Origin: Dipteronia dyeriana
Taxonomy: Eukaryota; Streptophyta; Magnoliopsida; Sapindales; Sapindaceae
Length of the DNA: 64,000 nucleotides
Assembly: GCA_032871835.1 (NCBI GenBank)
Contig: CM065295.1
Location: forward strand, 65,593,687 to 65,657,686
Direction of reading: 5' to 3'
Notes under the pieces: model-generated
Told to the model about the DNA's origin: nothing
The model's input: only the letters and a program-made list of their open reading frames with translations
The model's database searches: none
Shown: one piece after another, positions 1 through 10,565 of the stretch
Layout: each line of letters opens with the position of its first letter
Numbering within the stretch: position 1 is the first letter of the stretch
Made by a program: the position numbers and the translations under genes

Positions 1-830
1 AACCATCGGTTCTGGTTCTAAAAGCACTTAAAACCGGAACACGAACCGTTTGGATGAAGGTTTCAGTTTCGGTTTTGATTTTGGTTCAATCGATTTCGGT
101 TCGGTTCTAACGGTTTGGGCGGTTCGATTCTTTAAAAAAAAACACACACACAATTATCAATGATTCACTTCTCACAAACCCAAGTACCCAGATCTGCCAT
201 CTTTTAAACCAAACTCTCCTTGTCACACCCAATTACCCAGATCTGCCCAATCATCATTATCCCCTTCAAGCCTTCATCACACAATCACAAATTCTAATTG
301 GCGAAGAGAAGAAGAAAAATAAAAAATCACAAATCACCATACAAGTCTTCATCACACAAATCACAAAACATAAATCGAATAGAAACAGAAGAGATCGAAG
401 AGAGAGAGAGAGAGATCGAAGAGAAGACGAAGAGATCGAACTTCGAAGAGAGAGAGATCACCGGTGATTGGCGGCGACAGAATGAAGAAGAGATCGTTGG
501 TGATGGAGGGATCGATGGATGCTGTCGTTTGGAGTGAATGAAAGAAATAGAGATAGGGAGAGAGATCAGAGAGATCTGGAAGATGAAAGAGTGAGTAGAT
601 AAAAAATAAAAATATATATATTCTAGCAGCCAAACCTAAAAAAAAAAAAATTGGTTTGGAACTGAACCGGTGGTTCAAATTGTCGGCTCCAGGTTGGTTT
701 TTGAAATTGAAGAACCAAAACCGGATCCATAGTTTCGATTACAATTCTAATTCATTTTATACGGTTAAGGTTTGGTTCCACGGTTTGAACCGAACCGCGG
801 TCATAACTATATCCACTAAATTGGGTTCGC
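1..830. mobile_element. GGTTCGG-rich non-autonomous element, possibly hAT-like, cut by window edge
   Basis: Positions 1-130 and 640-810 are dense in GGTTCGG, GGTTTTG and GAACCG words in both orientations, which is typical of subterminal regions of plant hAT-type elements. The 500 bases between them are a low-complexity GA-rich stretch with no recognisable protein. The left terminus lies outside the window and no target-site duplication could be checked, so the class is a guess. Confidence 0.3.
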
Positions 831-1085
831 TGCCTGTTGGTAGCGACATGCCAGCGATCTATCCCTTTGCTTCACTTATTCTTTCTATTTACAATTTTGA
901 CCTCTAATTCTTCAATTTGTGTTCAAATGCCCTTGTGACACAATATTACCTACCCAACTCGATTCAAGCTATTAAATGACCGGGTTTTTAGCCGAGAAAA
1001 AGCTAAAAGAGATAGAATTAGGGACCAAAATCATTTGCAAATTTGGATCGATCACCTCTCCAGAGTAAACAAGCATATAATTCCT

Positions 1086-1900
1086 AATCCTTCTTAAGTA
1101 CTTGAATATATGTTTGACTGCCACCAAGTGATCTGGTCACGGTTTAGAATGGTATCTGGTAACAACTCTAACAACAAAGCATATATTCGGTCTCATACAG
1201 AGCATTGCACACATAAGACTTCCAACCGTGGATGGGTATGGAATCATACTCATATGTTGCTATTCTTGCTCATTTTTAGAAGCTTGCTCCTTAGAGAGCT
1301 TGATTTCATGCCTAAAAGGTAAGAAAGCTTTCTTGAAATCTTATAAGAAGAACCTAGACAATATCTTGTCTATGTAAGAAGCTTGGGATAATGCAATCAT
1401 TTTATTCTTCTCGCTCATATAACTTGTATACCAAGAATAAAACTTGTTTCTCCCAAGACCTTCATGCTAAACCATTTTGCTAGTCATTCTTTAATCGTTG
1501 TCAACTCTCCTACATCATTCCTAATGAGTAGAATGTCATCAACATAAAGAACTAAAAATGTCATCTTGTTTCTTTTTATCCTTTTGTATACACAAGGTTC
1601 TTCAACGTTTTAAATAAAATCATATCCTTTTATAGTTTGGTCGAACCTTATGTTCAAAGATCTGGATACTTGCTTAAGTCCATAAATAAACATTTGCAAC
1701 TTGCAAGTTTTTTGCTATTAGCCCTTTCGATGAATCCTTCTGATTGTACCATATAGATACTTTCATCAAAATTTCCATTTAAAAATGTTGCATTGACGTC
1801 CACTTACCATATCTTTAGGTCTAGAAATGTTGTTATGGATAAAATGATCCTAATGAACTTTAGCATTGCCATAGAAGAAAAGGTTCCAGGTACATTCTTT
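1086..1900 (-). pseudogene. Ty1/copia reverse transcriptase relic
   Basis: Read on the minus strand, the segment from about 1893 down to 1690 gives a copia RT block: a stretch like AMLKFIRIILSI, then VDVNATFLNGNFDESIYMVQ and EGFIE. The segment around 1240-1100 gives the later RT/RNase H connection (YPSTVGSLMCAMLCMRPNIC, RYHSKP, AVKHI). Stops and frameshifts interrupt it several times, for example a stop just before VDVNATF and one after RYHSKP. No integrase, gag or LTR was found nearby, so this is a dead internal fragment of a copia element, not a gene. Confidence 0.85.
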
Positions 1901-3178
1901 CTATGTATAACCTTTATATATTGTGAGTTTGAAAAGCTTTACCCCGTAAGCTATAAAATACATCCACTTATAAAGCTATACACATCAACTGCAAAATACA
2001 ACCAGCCAACCAGGCAACTGCCACCTAAAGCAACGTGGCAATACCTAAAACTATACCTTTGACAGTAACAAATTGCTTACTCAAAATACAGCTTATATCC
2101 ACACAAATTAACTCAAAATCCATAAAATTACCAGGCACAAAAAACAGTCAATATCACCGTTTTTTTTAATTAAAACCTTAAAATGAATTGTTTATTAAAT
2201 TATTATTATTATTATTATTTAAAATATTACACTTTTATATAAATGGGGTTTTTTGAGAAGGGAAAATAAATCGAACATGTTACCTCATGATACAGGTGTG
2301 AGAGGTTTTATCATCGGACCAACATCGTCTCGTCTATTATTATTAATTAAACATTATTAAAATATAAATAAAATTATACCTAGATAACTTATTTTGATTA
2401 TGGTATATATAATGAATAATGATCATATCATAGTTTAAAATTATTCAAACCAAACTGTTATAAAAGATCTTCTTGTTTAAAAAGTTCTTTTAAAACATTT
2501 TATTTAAACAATATCAGAAAAGCAGGAGTTTCAACTTTCGACTTCTTTTCTTCAATGCCAAAAGTTAAAAACAAAAGCCGGGCCAAACAATCCCTTTTTA
2601 TACCCTTTCTTATAACCACAGTCAAGTCATATCTATCAAGGGTAGGTATGTGACATTAGATCCATGACTGAGAATTCTTTTGTGTCACACGTTTATCTTT
2701 AACATCTATGCTTTACTCATAAGTCATATGGCAATGCATTTACAAACTATGTATATAGTTGACAATATCAAGTGGAGAATCCATGGAGAAAGAAAATTGC
2801 CCAATTCCAGAAACTACTAAAGAACTTCGAGTCTTTGAGAGCAGCGTTGCTTTTGAAGCATTCCAGTTAGTTGGAATGTTGTGTCTTTTTATTTACACAA
2901 AGATTTGGATTCACCAAGCTGGACAGTTGGGATGTTGTGTTCAGACAACTCTGGAATCTGCATGTTCTCTCCAAGCCATTGCTTCAAGAAATGGGCAATG
3001 CAAAGACAATTCAGGGCCCAAAATAACATATTACAAGTATATATATAACTAGTAGGTAAGCCTTTATATACTACCCAGCAGTTGTTACTTTTCTTTGCTA
3101 AACAACTACTCTTTAAGTTGTAAGACATAAAATTTGCAAAATCAGCAAACCAGTTCACCAAATTGCGTCAGATTAGAG
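1901..3178. other. Intergenic region upstream of COBL4-like gene
   Basis: No recognisable gene. It holds an (ATT)n run near 2203-2220 and AT-rich sequence. Two TATA-like stretches near 3038-3048 and 3065-3071 could serve the COBL4-like gene that starts at 3179; which of them is used cannot be told from sequence. An open frame at 2759-3052 matches no family known to me and lies in the putative promoter. Confidence 0.5.
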
Positions 3179-4975
3179 ATGAGATTTGTCATCTCAGCTT
3201 TCACTTTTCTTTTGCTATTTTCTTGTGGCGGTACGCAACTCTTCATTATTCCCAGAGATGTAGTACTCAGAGATTAAACTCCTAAACCCATTATGGGTAT
3301 ATTGGTTTTGATGCTTTTGTTTTGTGATTGTAGCTGCATATGACCCCTTGGATCCAAATGGGAACATAACCATTAAATGGGATATCATGCCCTGGACCCC
3401 AGATGGCTATGTTGTAAGCATATGACCAAAATATTCCATTCCAGATTTCCAGTTCATTTGCTCAATTTATCTTGAAGATTGTATCGTAAACTATTCTTAT
3501 TTTGCAGGCTGTGGTAACAATGCACAATTACCAAATGTTCCGGCACATCATAAGCCCCGGGTGGAGCTTAGGATGGACATGGGCTAAAAAGGAAGTGATG
3601 TGGTCAATGGTAGGTGCACAAGCAACTGAACAAGGTGACTGCTCCAAGTTCAAAGGAAACATACCTCATTGTTGCAAGAAAACCCCCAAAGTTGTGGACT
3701 TGCTCCCTAGTGTCCCTTATAATCAACAATTCACAAACTGCTGCAAAGGTGGAGTTGTGTCATCTTGGGGTCAAGATCCTGCAAATGCTGTCTCAGCTTT
3801 TCAGTTAAGTGTTGGTTTAGCCGGCACTTCAAACAAGACTTTAAAACTTCCTAAGAACTTCACTCTTCTTGGTCCAGGACCTGGATACTCTTGTGGCCCT
3901 GCAAAGATTGTTCCTTCCACCAGTTTCCTCACACCTGATCGCCGCAGAAAAACTCAGGCCCTCAGTAAGTAATTTGCTACTTTTTCCCCGTAAGATCCGA
4001 CCATTGACCATTAAATTAGAAGCTAATCAATATCTTTCCCTTTGTGTTCTATGCAGTGACATGGAATGTCACCTGCACTTATTCACAATTTCTTGCTAGA
4101 AAAAACCCAAATTGTTGCGTCTCTTTCTCATCTTTCTACAACGAAACAATCACTCCTTGTCCCACTTGTGCATGTGGTTGCCAGAACAGAAACAACTGTG
4201 TCAAGTAAGACACTATATATCTTCAGACTTGAATATACCTTGTAAGTTGTAATTAATCTCCTATCAGACTACAAAATCAACTAAATCGGGCATTTTATAT
4301 ATGGCTATGCAGGAGTGACTCCAAAATTCTAAGCATGGTGGGGCTAAACACTCCGAGAAAGGACAATGCTCCATTGCTGCAGTGCACACATCACATGTGC
4401 CCGGTCAGAGTTCATTGGCATGTGAAGGTCAATTACAAGGACTACTGGCGTGTGAAAATTGCCATCACAAACTTCAACTATCGGATGAACTACTCACTCT
4501 GGACTCTCGCTGTCCAGCATCCGAATCTAAACAATGTGACTCAAGTTTTCAGCTTTGATTACAAGTCCCTTGTTCCCTACGGTTCTATAAGCAAGCTCCC
4601 ACTTCCCAGAATTTTGTTTATCTACTTCATCATACTAGTGCAGCAGATATATCTGACAGTTGTTTAACGAGTCTATTTGTTTATAATGCAGATGATACAG
4701 GAATGTTTCATGGAATGAAATACTATAACGACCTTCTAATGGAAGCCGGACCACATGGGAATGTACAGTCTGAGGTGCTTCTCCAGAAGGACAAGAACAC
4801 TTTCACCTTCAAGCAGGGGTGGGCGTTTCCCCAGAAAGTCTATTTCAATGGCGATGAATGTATGCTACCCCCTCCTGATACATACCCATTTCTGCCGAAT
4901 TCGGCTCCTCCAAACCAACTCCCCATCCCAACATTGATTTTTGTACTGCTTATCCTTTCCATTGCGATTTGGTGA
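3179..4975 (+). CDS. COBL4: COBRA-like protein 4 (COBL4/IRX6 type), GPI-anchored
   Basis: Six exons give a complete 432-residue protein: 3179-3230, 3334-3413, 3508-3964, 4057-4204, 4313-4590 and 4692-4975; all phases join without a stop. A short signal peptide (about residues 1-18) precedes AYDPLDPNGNITIKWD, the start of the mature COBRA domain. The cysteine-rich core holds the family CCVS motif (216-219) and the CACGCQ cluster. The C-terminus ends in a hydrophobic tail after SAPPNQL, as expected for GPI attachment. COBRA-like proteins act at the plasma membrane and cell wall in cellulose crystallinity and orientation; the COBL4/IRX6 branch is tied to secondary walls. Branch assignment rests on residues such as KTQALMTWNVTC, GSINDTGMF and ECMLPPPDTYPFLP, and on the length (431 in Arabidopsis). 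The fifth intron uses a GC donor. The gene faces a second COBRA gene tail to tail, 677 bp away. Confidence 0.93.
4591..4691 (+). other. GC-AG intron (intron 5 of the COBL4-like gene)
   Basis: The exon ends TCTATAA and the intron starts GCAAGC; the acceptor is ATGCAG at 4686-4691. Only this join keeps the conserved reading SINDT and the same phase as the paralogue at 5653-9121, where the equivalent boundary reads TCTATAA followed by GTAAGT. The rest of the donor context fits the strong consensus that GC donors usually carry. Confidence 0.85.
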
Positions 4976-5652
4976 TTTTGGTTCAAGAGTTTTAAATGCT
5001 AGAAGAAACAGCATTCAAGTTTTGAAGATTCATACTCAAAATTATTTGTAAGAATCAAAATAGCAGGCATTGTGATTCGAAATTGTAGCTTAACAATGAT
5101 TCGATCTGTTAATAGACAAATGACAATTCAAATATGTACTCTTAAGAAAATGTCCCTGAATTTTTGTCTGTTGTACTTCTTCCCATTTTTCTATGGTCAC
5201 AAAAGCTTTCTTTACGAATAGAATGATTGACCACCGCAATGAATTCACTTGGTTGAATCCATTTCATATTATAATGAAAAGGACATGGGAAATAAAATAA
5301 AATTGATGAGTAAAGAAACATGGCAAGATCACAAGCATTAATTAGCCGTTCTAACTTGTGTGAGTGGTTCCCATTCATGGTGTACTAAAATACATGGACA
5401 TGATCTACAAATTAGACATTTAGGTCATGGTGTACTAAAATACATGGACATGATCTACAAATTAGACATTTAGGTACAGAAATGAACATGTAACATGGCA
5501 GCAACAAGGGACAATTGGCTGTGCAGTCAGGACCATATGCTCAGCACATTTCAACCTACTTAAATTGCTGGAAGACCAAGCACAAGATTGTGAAATTTGG
5601 CTTGCAGTCAAAACTTTGGAACACCATATTTTGTTATGCAGAAGTGATTAGT
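4976..5652. other. Intergenic region between convergent COBRA genes
   Basis: Shared 3' flank of two convergent genes, expected to hold both 3' UTRs. It contains no gene but includes a perfect 50-bp tandem duplication (5376-5475). Confidence 0.6.
5376..5475. repeat. Perfect 2 x 50-bp tandem repeat
   Basis: Copy 1 (5376-5425) and copy 2 (5426-5475) both begin CATGGTGTACTAAAATACAT and end ACATTTAGGT with no mismatch seen. It lies between the 3' ends of the two COBRA genes and may fall in a 3' UTR. Confidence 0.97.
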
Positions 5653-8600
5653 TTATGTGTACCCATACAAGAATGTCATGGCTGACAAGAAGGTCATGAT
5701 TAGATTGAATGTGGAGACAGGTCTTGAAGAACCGGTATTTGGCAACCATGGATAGGCCTCAGGCGGTGGCATGACACAATTTTCTCCATTGAAATAGATC
5801 CTTCTAGGAAAAGCCCAACCCTTCTCGAAAGTAAATGTTGCTTGATCCTTTCGGAAAAGTAGCTCTGACTGTACATTACCCATAGGACCAGCATGAGTGA
5901 GCAAATCGTTGTAGAACTTAACTCCCCACAACATGGCAGTATCATCTGTTGATAAAAAAGAAAACAATTACATTACTAAACATATTAAGAAATAGAAAAT
6001 CTCATATTATTAAAAGAGAAATGTTACTATGTAACCTTTACTTCAATGCATTAGTTTATAGATTCATGCATGAAAATGGAAACTAGCAATTTACATGAAT
6101 AATTTTTGCACCCAATGCATAAAATAAATCATCCACATATCACAACCTCCCCATTAAACACGCTGCAGAGGAAAAATTAATATACTCTATGTAGACTGTC
6201 ATGCGCCTCTTTATTTCCGATTAAAGAAGTACTCAAAAGCAAAAACAACAATTCCTTTTTGTCCATAGAATGTAAAACACAAATACTAGAAACAAAACGA
6301 GCGACCATAACTAGAGATCAAACTTACTTATAGATGCATAAGGAGTTAATGACTTGTGGTTAAAGCTGAAAACTGTGGTCAGATTGTCGAAGTTGGGATG
6401 TTGGACTACTAAGTTCCACTGAGTATAGTTCATATTGTAATTGAAATTTGTAATCGTCAGCTTAACTCTCCAGTACTCCTTGTAGTTAAGTTTAACATGC
6501 CAATGAACTCTGATTGGACACATATGGCTTGTACATTGGACAAGAGGTGTATAGCTGTTCTTCCCAGAACTAGGCACAACTGAAGCTAGATGTGGCATTT
6601 GTGGGCTGTAATTCAAACAAAAAAGTTTAGAAAACAATAAGTACGAATTCATGTTTGCATATATGCCATCCCCAAGAACACATCCTTGAACAATTGACTA
6701 ATGTTGTCTTGGCTGAGAGAACTTACTTGATACAGCTCCCTGGCTGAGTAACGTTTTGGCAACCACAGGCACATGTTTGGCAAGGTATTATTGTCTCGTT
6801 ATAGAAGGATGAAAGTGAGACACAGCAAGTTGGAGTTTTCTGAGCCAGGAATTGGGAATATGTGCATGTAACATTCCATGTCACTAACAGGAGAAAAAAA
6901 AATCAGATTTTATTACCTCTTCTCTGAAGACTCAAAGTTTTGAGGAAAATAGTCATTTCCAGAAATTTCTTACTTCCCAAATGCAAATACATACACACTA
7001 CCGATACTTTGATATTGAATGAACTAAAATAAATGTTAAGCGAGAAAAATCCTAGCCATTTAGCATGACGTCTGCATGTGATTGTTCAAATAACGATATT
7101 ATTTAATCCAAGAGCATTTTAAAACACCATTAATAACAGAAATCTCAGCAATTGAATAAACTTTGACATAGACACATGCTGGTATCAACGCAAACTTATA
7201 TCTTCTTTTAAGAACTTACTCTGAGCTTGTGTGGTTCTCCTTTTATCTGCAGTAACAAATTTGCTAGGTTTAACAATTTTTGCCGGGCCACATGTATAAC
7301 CAGGACCAGGTGCCTTCAGAGTGAAGTTCTTAGGCACCCTGACTGTTCTGTTGGAGGTTCCAGCTGCACCTACACTGACCTGAAATGAACTTACTGCAGT
7401 GGCTGGATCTTGCACCCATGAGTTCAGTACTCCTCCTCTGCAACAATTTGCAATCTGCTGGTTGTAAGGTGTTCCTGGCATCAAGTCGACGACTGTTGGG
7501 TTCTTTTTACAGCAATGTGGAAGGTTTGCTTTATACCTTGAACAATCTCCTTGCTCTGTGGTTTGGCCTCCTACCATATTCCATATCACCTCCTTCTTTG
7601 CCCATGTCCATCCCAGTGTCCACCCTGGTGCTTGAACGTGACGATATTGCTGGAAGTTGTAGATTGTAACAACAGCCTGTTCTCATGAAGACAATGAATT
7701 GAAATGCAGCCAGGGAAATAAGGAAAGGTAAATTGAATGAATCTAAACAAAAATGCCACAGCAAGTCACAGACACACTTATTTGCCAAAGACTACTGCAG
7801 TCACGAGACTATTAAGTAAATCAAGATGCCCATTTTCTCTACATCTCCTTTTCTTTTATGAGATAGTGTCTCAAGACACATATGCTATACTCAATTTGAA
7901 AAGATTAACTAGTTGATTTAATTGGAAAAACTTAAGACTAGGGAAAAAAAAAGGCCTCACAAACCCAATTTATTTTAAGTAAGAAATAGGGCTTATGGAG
8001 AATGTTACTATTATGCTTCAACCTGAAGGAACATCAATTTCATAAATGGTTTTATAGAGTCTCTAATACTTACAAGATAGCCATCTGGAGTCCAGTTTAT
8101 GATATCCCATTTGATTGTGATGTTTCCAATTGGGTCAAGTGCATCATAGGCTTCTGAAATAGAAACAATAATCAAAAGAAAGCTTTATTAATCTTGGCGC
8201 AAAAACTCTTTGCATAACAGAAAAGGAGATATGATATCCTAAAGAGCAGAAAAATGGATACATATCAGTTTACAAAGATTTTGGACCACAAAAACACATT
8301 CATAAACAGATAAGTGCTAATCAGTCCAAAAATTCCATTAATAAAGAAAAACTCTGAAGGTAACTTATCTCTTAGAAAGTAAAATCATTATAGACAGTAA
8401 AATCCAGCACTAACCAAGTCCTACCGTGAACTTTAAATCATCAACTTCTAATTTATCCAATTCTAAACTGCAAATATCAAAATATAACAGTAATGAATCT
8501 TAAATTCTCCTTTTATCTACTGATAAGTACCGACTAATGAACAGTCCCTACAAGCAAGAGCTCTACATTTGTATGCAAATTCACAAATTATAAGCAGAAA

Positions 8601-9121
8601 AGAAGTTCAAGAAACTGAAGAAAGTAAATGCTCTTAACCATTTGATCATATCACCATGTCCTGAAGCAGAACTTGAAGAGAAAATGAACATTCACTCTTT
8701 GTTTCGTTTTCATTCCACTCATTAAAAAAAAAAAAATTACTAGTTCTGTGATCATCAAGCATGATTCATTCTAGACAACTCTAAAACATAAAATGCTAAA
8801 GCTCAAACCTTTCATCTAACAAACATAAGCATTAAAACATACCAAAAGACAACAAAAGCTTCAACTTTCAGACGATTATTTGAAAACCCATATCCTCATT
8901 TTCCAAAACTCAAGAGCCACATACCCCATCAGTCAGTTTCACTCCAGGAAATGTCACATGCATGAAACAAATTCTTTAAACAGAATCATGAAACACTGAA
9001 CAAACAAAAAAGGAAACAGAAGCTAACCTGTACTTGAGCAAGAAAGCAGCAAGAAAAGCAAAAGAGTGTAAGTAGTCACTTTGGAGAAAAATCCACTAAT
9101 GGGCACGACACAAAACTCCAT
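5653..9121 (-). CDS. COB: COBRA / COBL1-type GPI-anchored protein
   Basis: Six minus-strand exons give 452 residues: 9121-9028, 8153-8074, 7676-7220, 6883-6727, 6605-6328 and 5945-5653. Exons 2, 3 and 5 have exactly the same lengths (80, 457 and 278 bp) as in the neighbouring COBL4-like gene, so the two share an ancestor. The N-terminus has a hydrophobic signal segment (LLLFLLLSC) before EAYDALDPIGNITIKWD. CCVS lies at about residues 230-233, and the protein ends in a hydrophobic GPI-type tail after NTGSSRPVS. TRRTTQA-like, TPHLASVV-like and NDTAMLWGVKFYND segments place it with COB/COBL1, which act in oriented cell expansion and cellulose deposition in primary walls. COB and COBL1 cannot be separated with certainty here. 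Intron 1 is long (about 870 bp), and a (GA)n tract lies upstream of the start. Confidence 0.93.
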
Positions 9122-9203
9122 TTCCTGCTGTAAATTTCTTCCTTGTTCCGGTTTTCAAGCACTAGACTTTTCAGTTTGCTCACAAAGACCCGCACAAGAA
9201 GTT

Positions 9204-9208
<5 letters not shown>

Positions 9209-9246
<38 letters not shown>
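9209..9246. repeat. (GA)n microsatellite in COB-type 5' flank
   Basis: About 19 GA units lie 88-125 bp upstream of the COB-type start codon. On the coding strand this is a CT tract, a common element of plant 5' UTRs and core promoters. Confidence 0.95.
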
Positions 9247-9249
<3 letters not shown>

Positions 9250-10291
9250 CGCGGTGGTGATAAGACTTTCAATTCACTTTAAAAGTCAGTTTTCGGGACT
9301 TTGAAATCCCACTGATCCATTAATAGAAGCAATACTGATTATATCTGTGAAAAACATCCCATTTGGGATGCTGTGGGTGGTTTATTCTTTTCCATTAAAA
9401 TATTTTAATAAAACATGAACAACTGAGATGGGTTTCTTAAAGATGAATGAGCACCCGTGTTAAGATGATTAATTAATGAATTTAGTAATTACTAATTAGA
9501 GAACTGAGTCTATGAAAAACGACAACTTAATTAAGTAATGTTATGTCATATTCTAGAAGAATTTGGATGTTTTAATGATCTGATCTTTTTTCTGACGTTA
9601 TATAATCTCATGACACATGAGTATTGTAATGAATGTGTAGTTAAAATGTGATTGGTTTCCATAACCATTTTATTAATAACCAGTCACATATTTTAAAAAG
9701 GTTAGAAAAAAATTCATATCAGTAGAGGTCCAAATCCATTCTAGAAAAAGCCATGCATGCTTTTGAGTTTTGATACACTATAGCCAAGCTGTCTGGTTGT
9801 TGACTTGCTGTTGGACCGTGATTCTTTAAAGTCACGGTTCCTCTTATTCTACTTAATCTACAGATCGTTAAACTCCGACCCTGATCTGCCACCACAAATC
9901 ATCCCGGCCCAAATTTTAAAATGTTCCGGTCTTACCCAACTCGATCATTTTTGACCAACCGTTGGGGTCAATAACGTTTGTAACTGGGTCGGTAATAGGT
10001 CAAACCACAATGCTTGGACCCATACCGATTGACCTATTATTTATATAATTATTTTTAAAATATATTAAAAAAAATCTAATCTTTTAATTTAAAATTAGAT
10101 TAAAACAATTTAAATTTATTACTTACAATTAAATCTTTTTTTTCCTATAACCATTATTAAATTCTTGTAAGTTTTTTAAAATAACCTGGTAAAAACAATA
10201 GCATGAGTTGCAATTGAGCTACTCTTTGCATGAGATAAAGAAGTATAGAATTAATAGAATGAAATATCCAAAAGAATTTATTATTATTGAA
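9247..10291. other. Intergenic, no gene seen
   Basis: AT-rich promoter side of the COB-type gene. No coding signal or recognisable element was found. Confidence 0.5.
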
Positions 10292-10565
10292 GGATAATGG
10301 TAGTCATCCAACACTTTTATCAATCATTTATATCCAACTTGATAGTTGATATGGTATTTCCATATCAGCTACCACATCATCACACCAAATGAGTTGAATT
10401 AAAAAAAAAAAAAAAATCTTTAAACCAAGTACTTTTATAAAAAGATTAAAAAAAATGTATAATTATGTGATGACATTGTAATTGATAAAAAAAAATCATA
10501 TCAATTGTCAAATCAATTTGAATGTAAATGATAGATAAAAGTATCGGATATCTACCGTTTTTCTC
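10292..10565. mobile_element. 274-bp MITE with imperfect terminal inverted repeats
   Basis: The left end (GGTAGTCATCCAACACTTTT, then ATCATTTA) and the reverse complement of the right end (GGTAGATATCCGATACTTTT, then ATCATTTA) match imperfectly over about 60 bp. Possible 7-bp flanking repeats TATTGAA lie at 10285-10291 and 10566-10572. It has no coding capacity. The TSD length is not diagnostic of a superfamily. Confidence 0.6.

Noticed and set aside
298..537. 79-codon open frame, Glu/Arg/Lys-rich
   Set aside because: It is GA-rich low-complexity sequence inside a transposon-like region, begins with a non-ATG codon and has no domain.
2759..3052. 97-codon open frame upstream of the COBL4-like gene
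   Set aside because: It starts without a proper ATG, resembles nothing known to me and lies in the promoter region.
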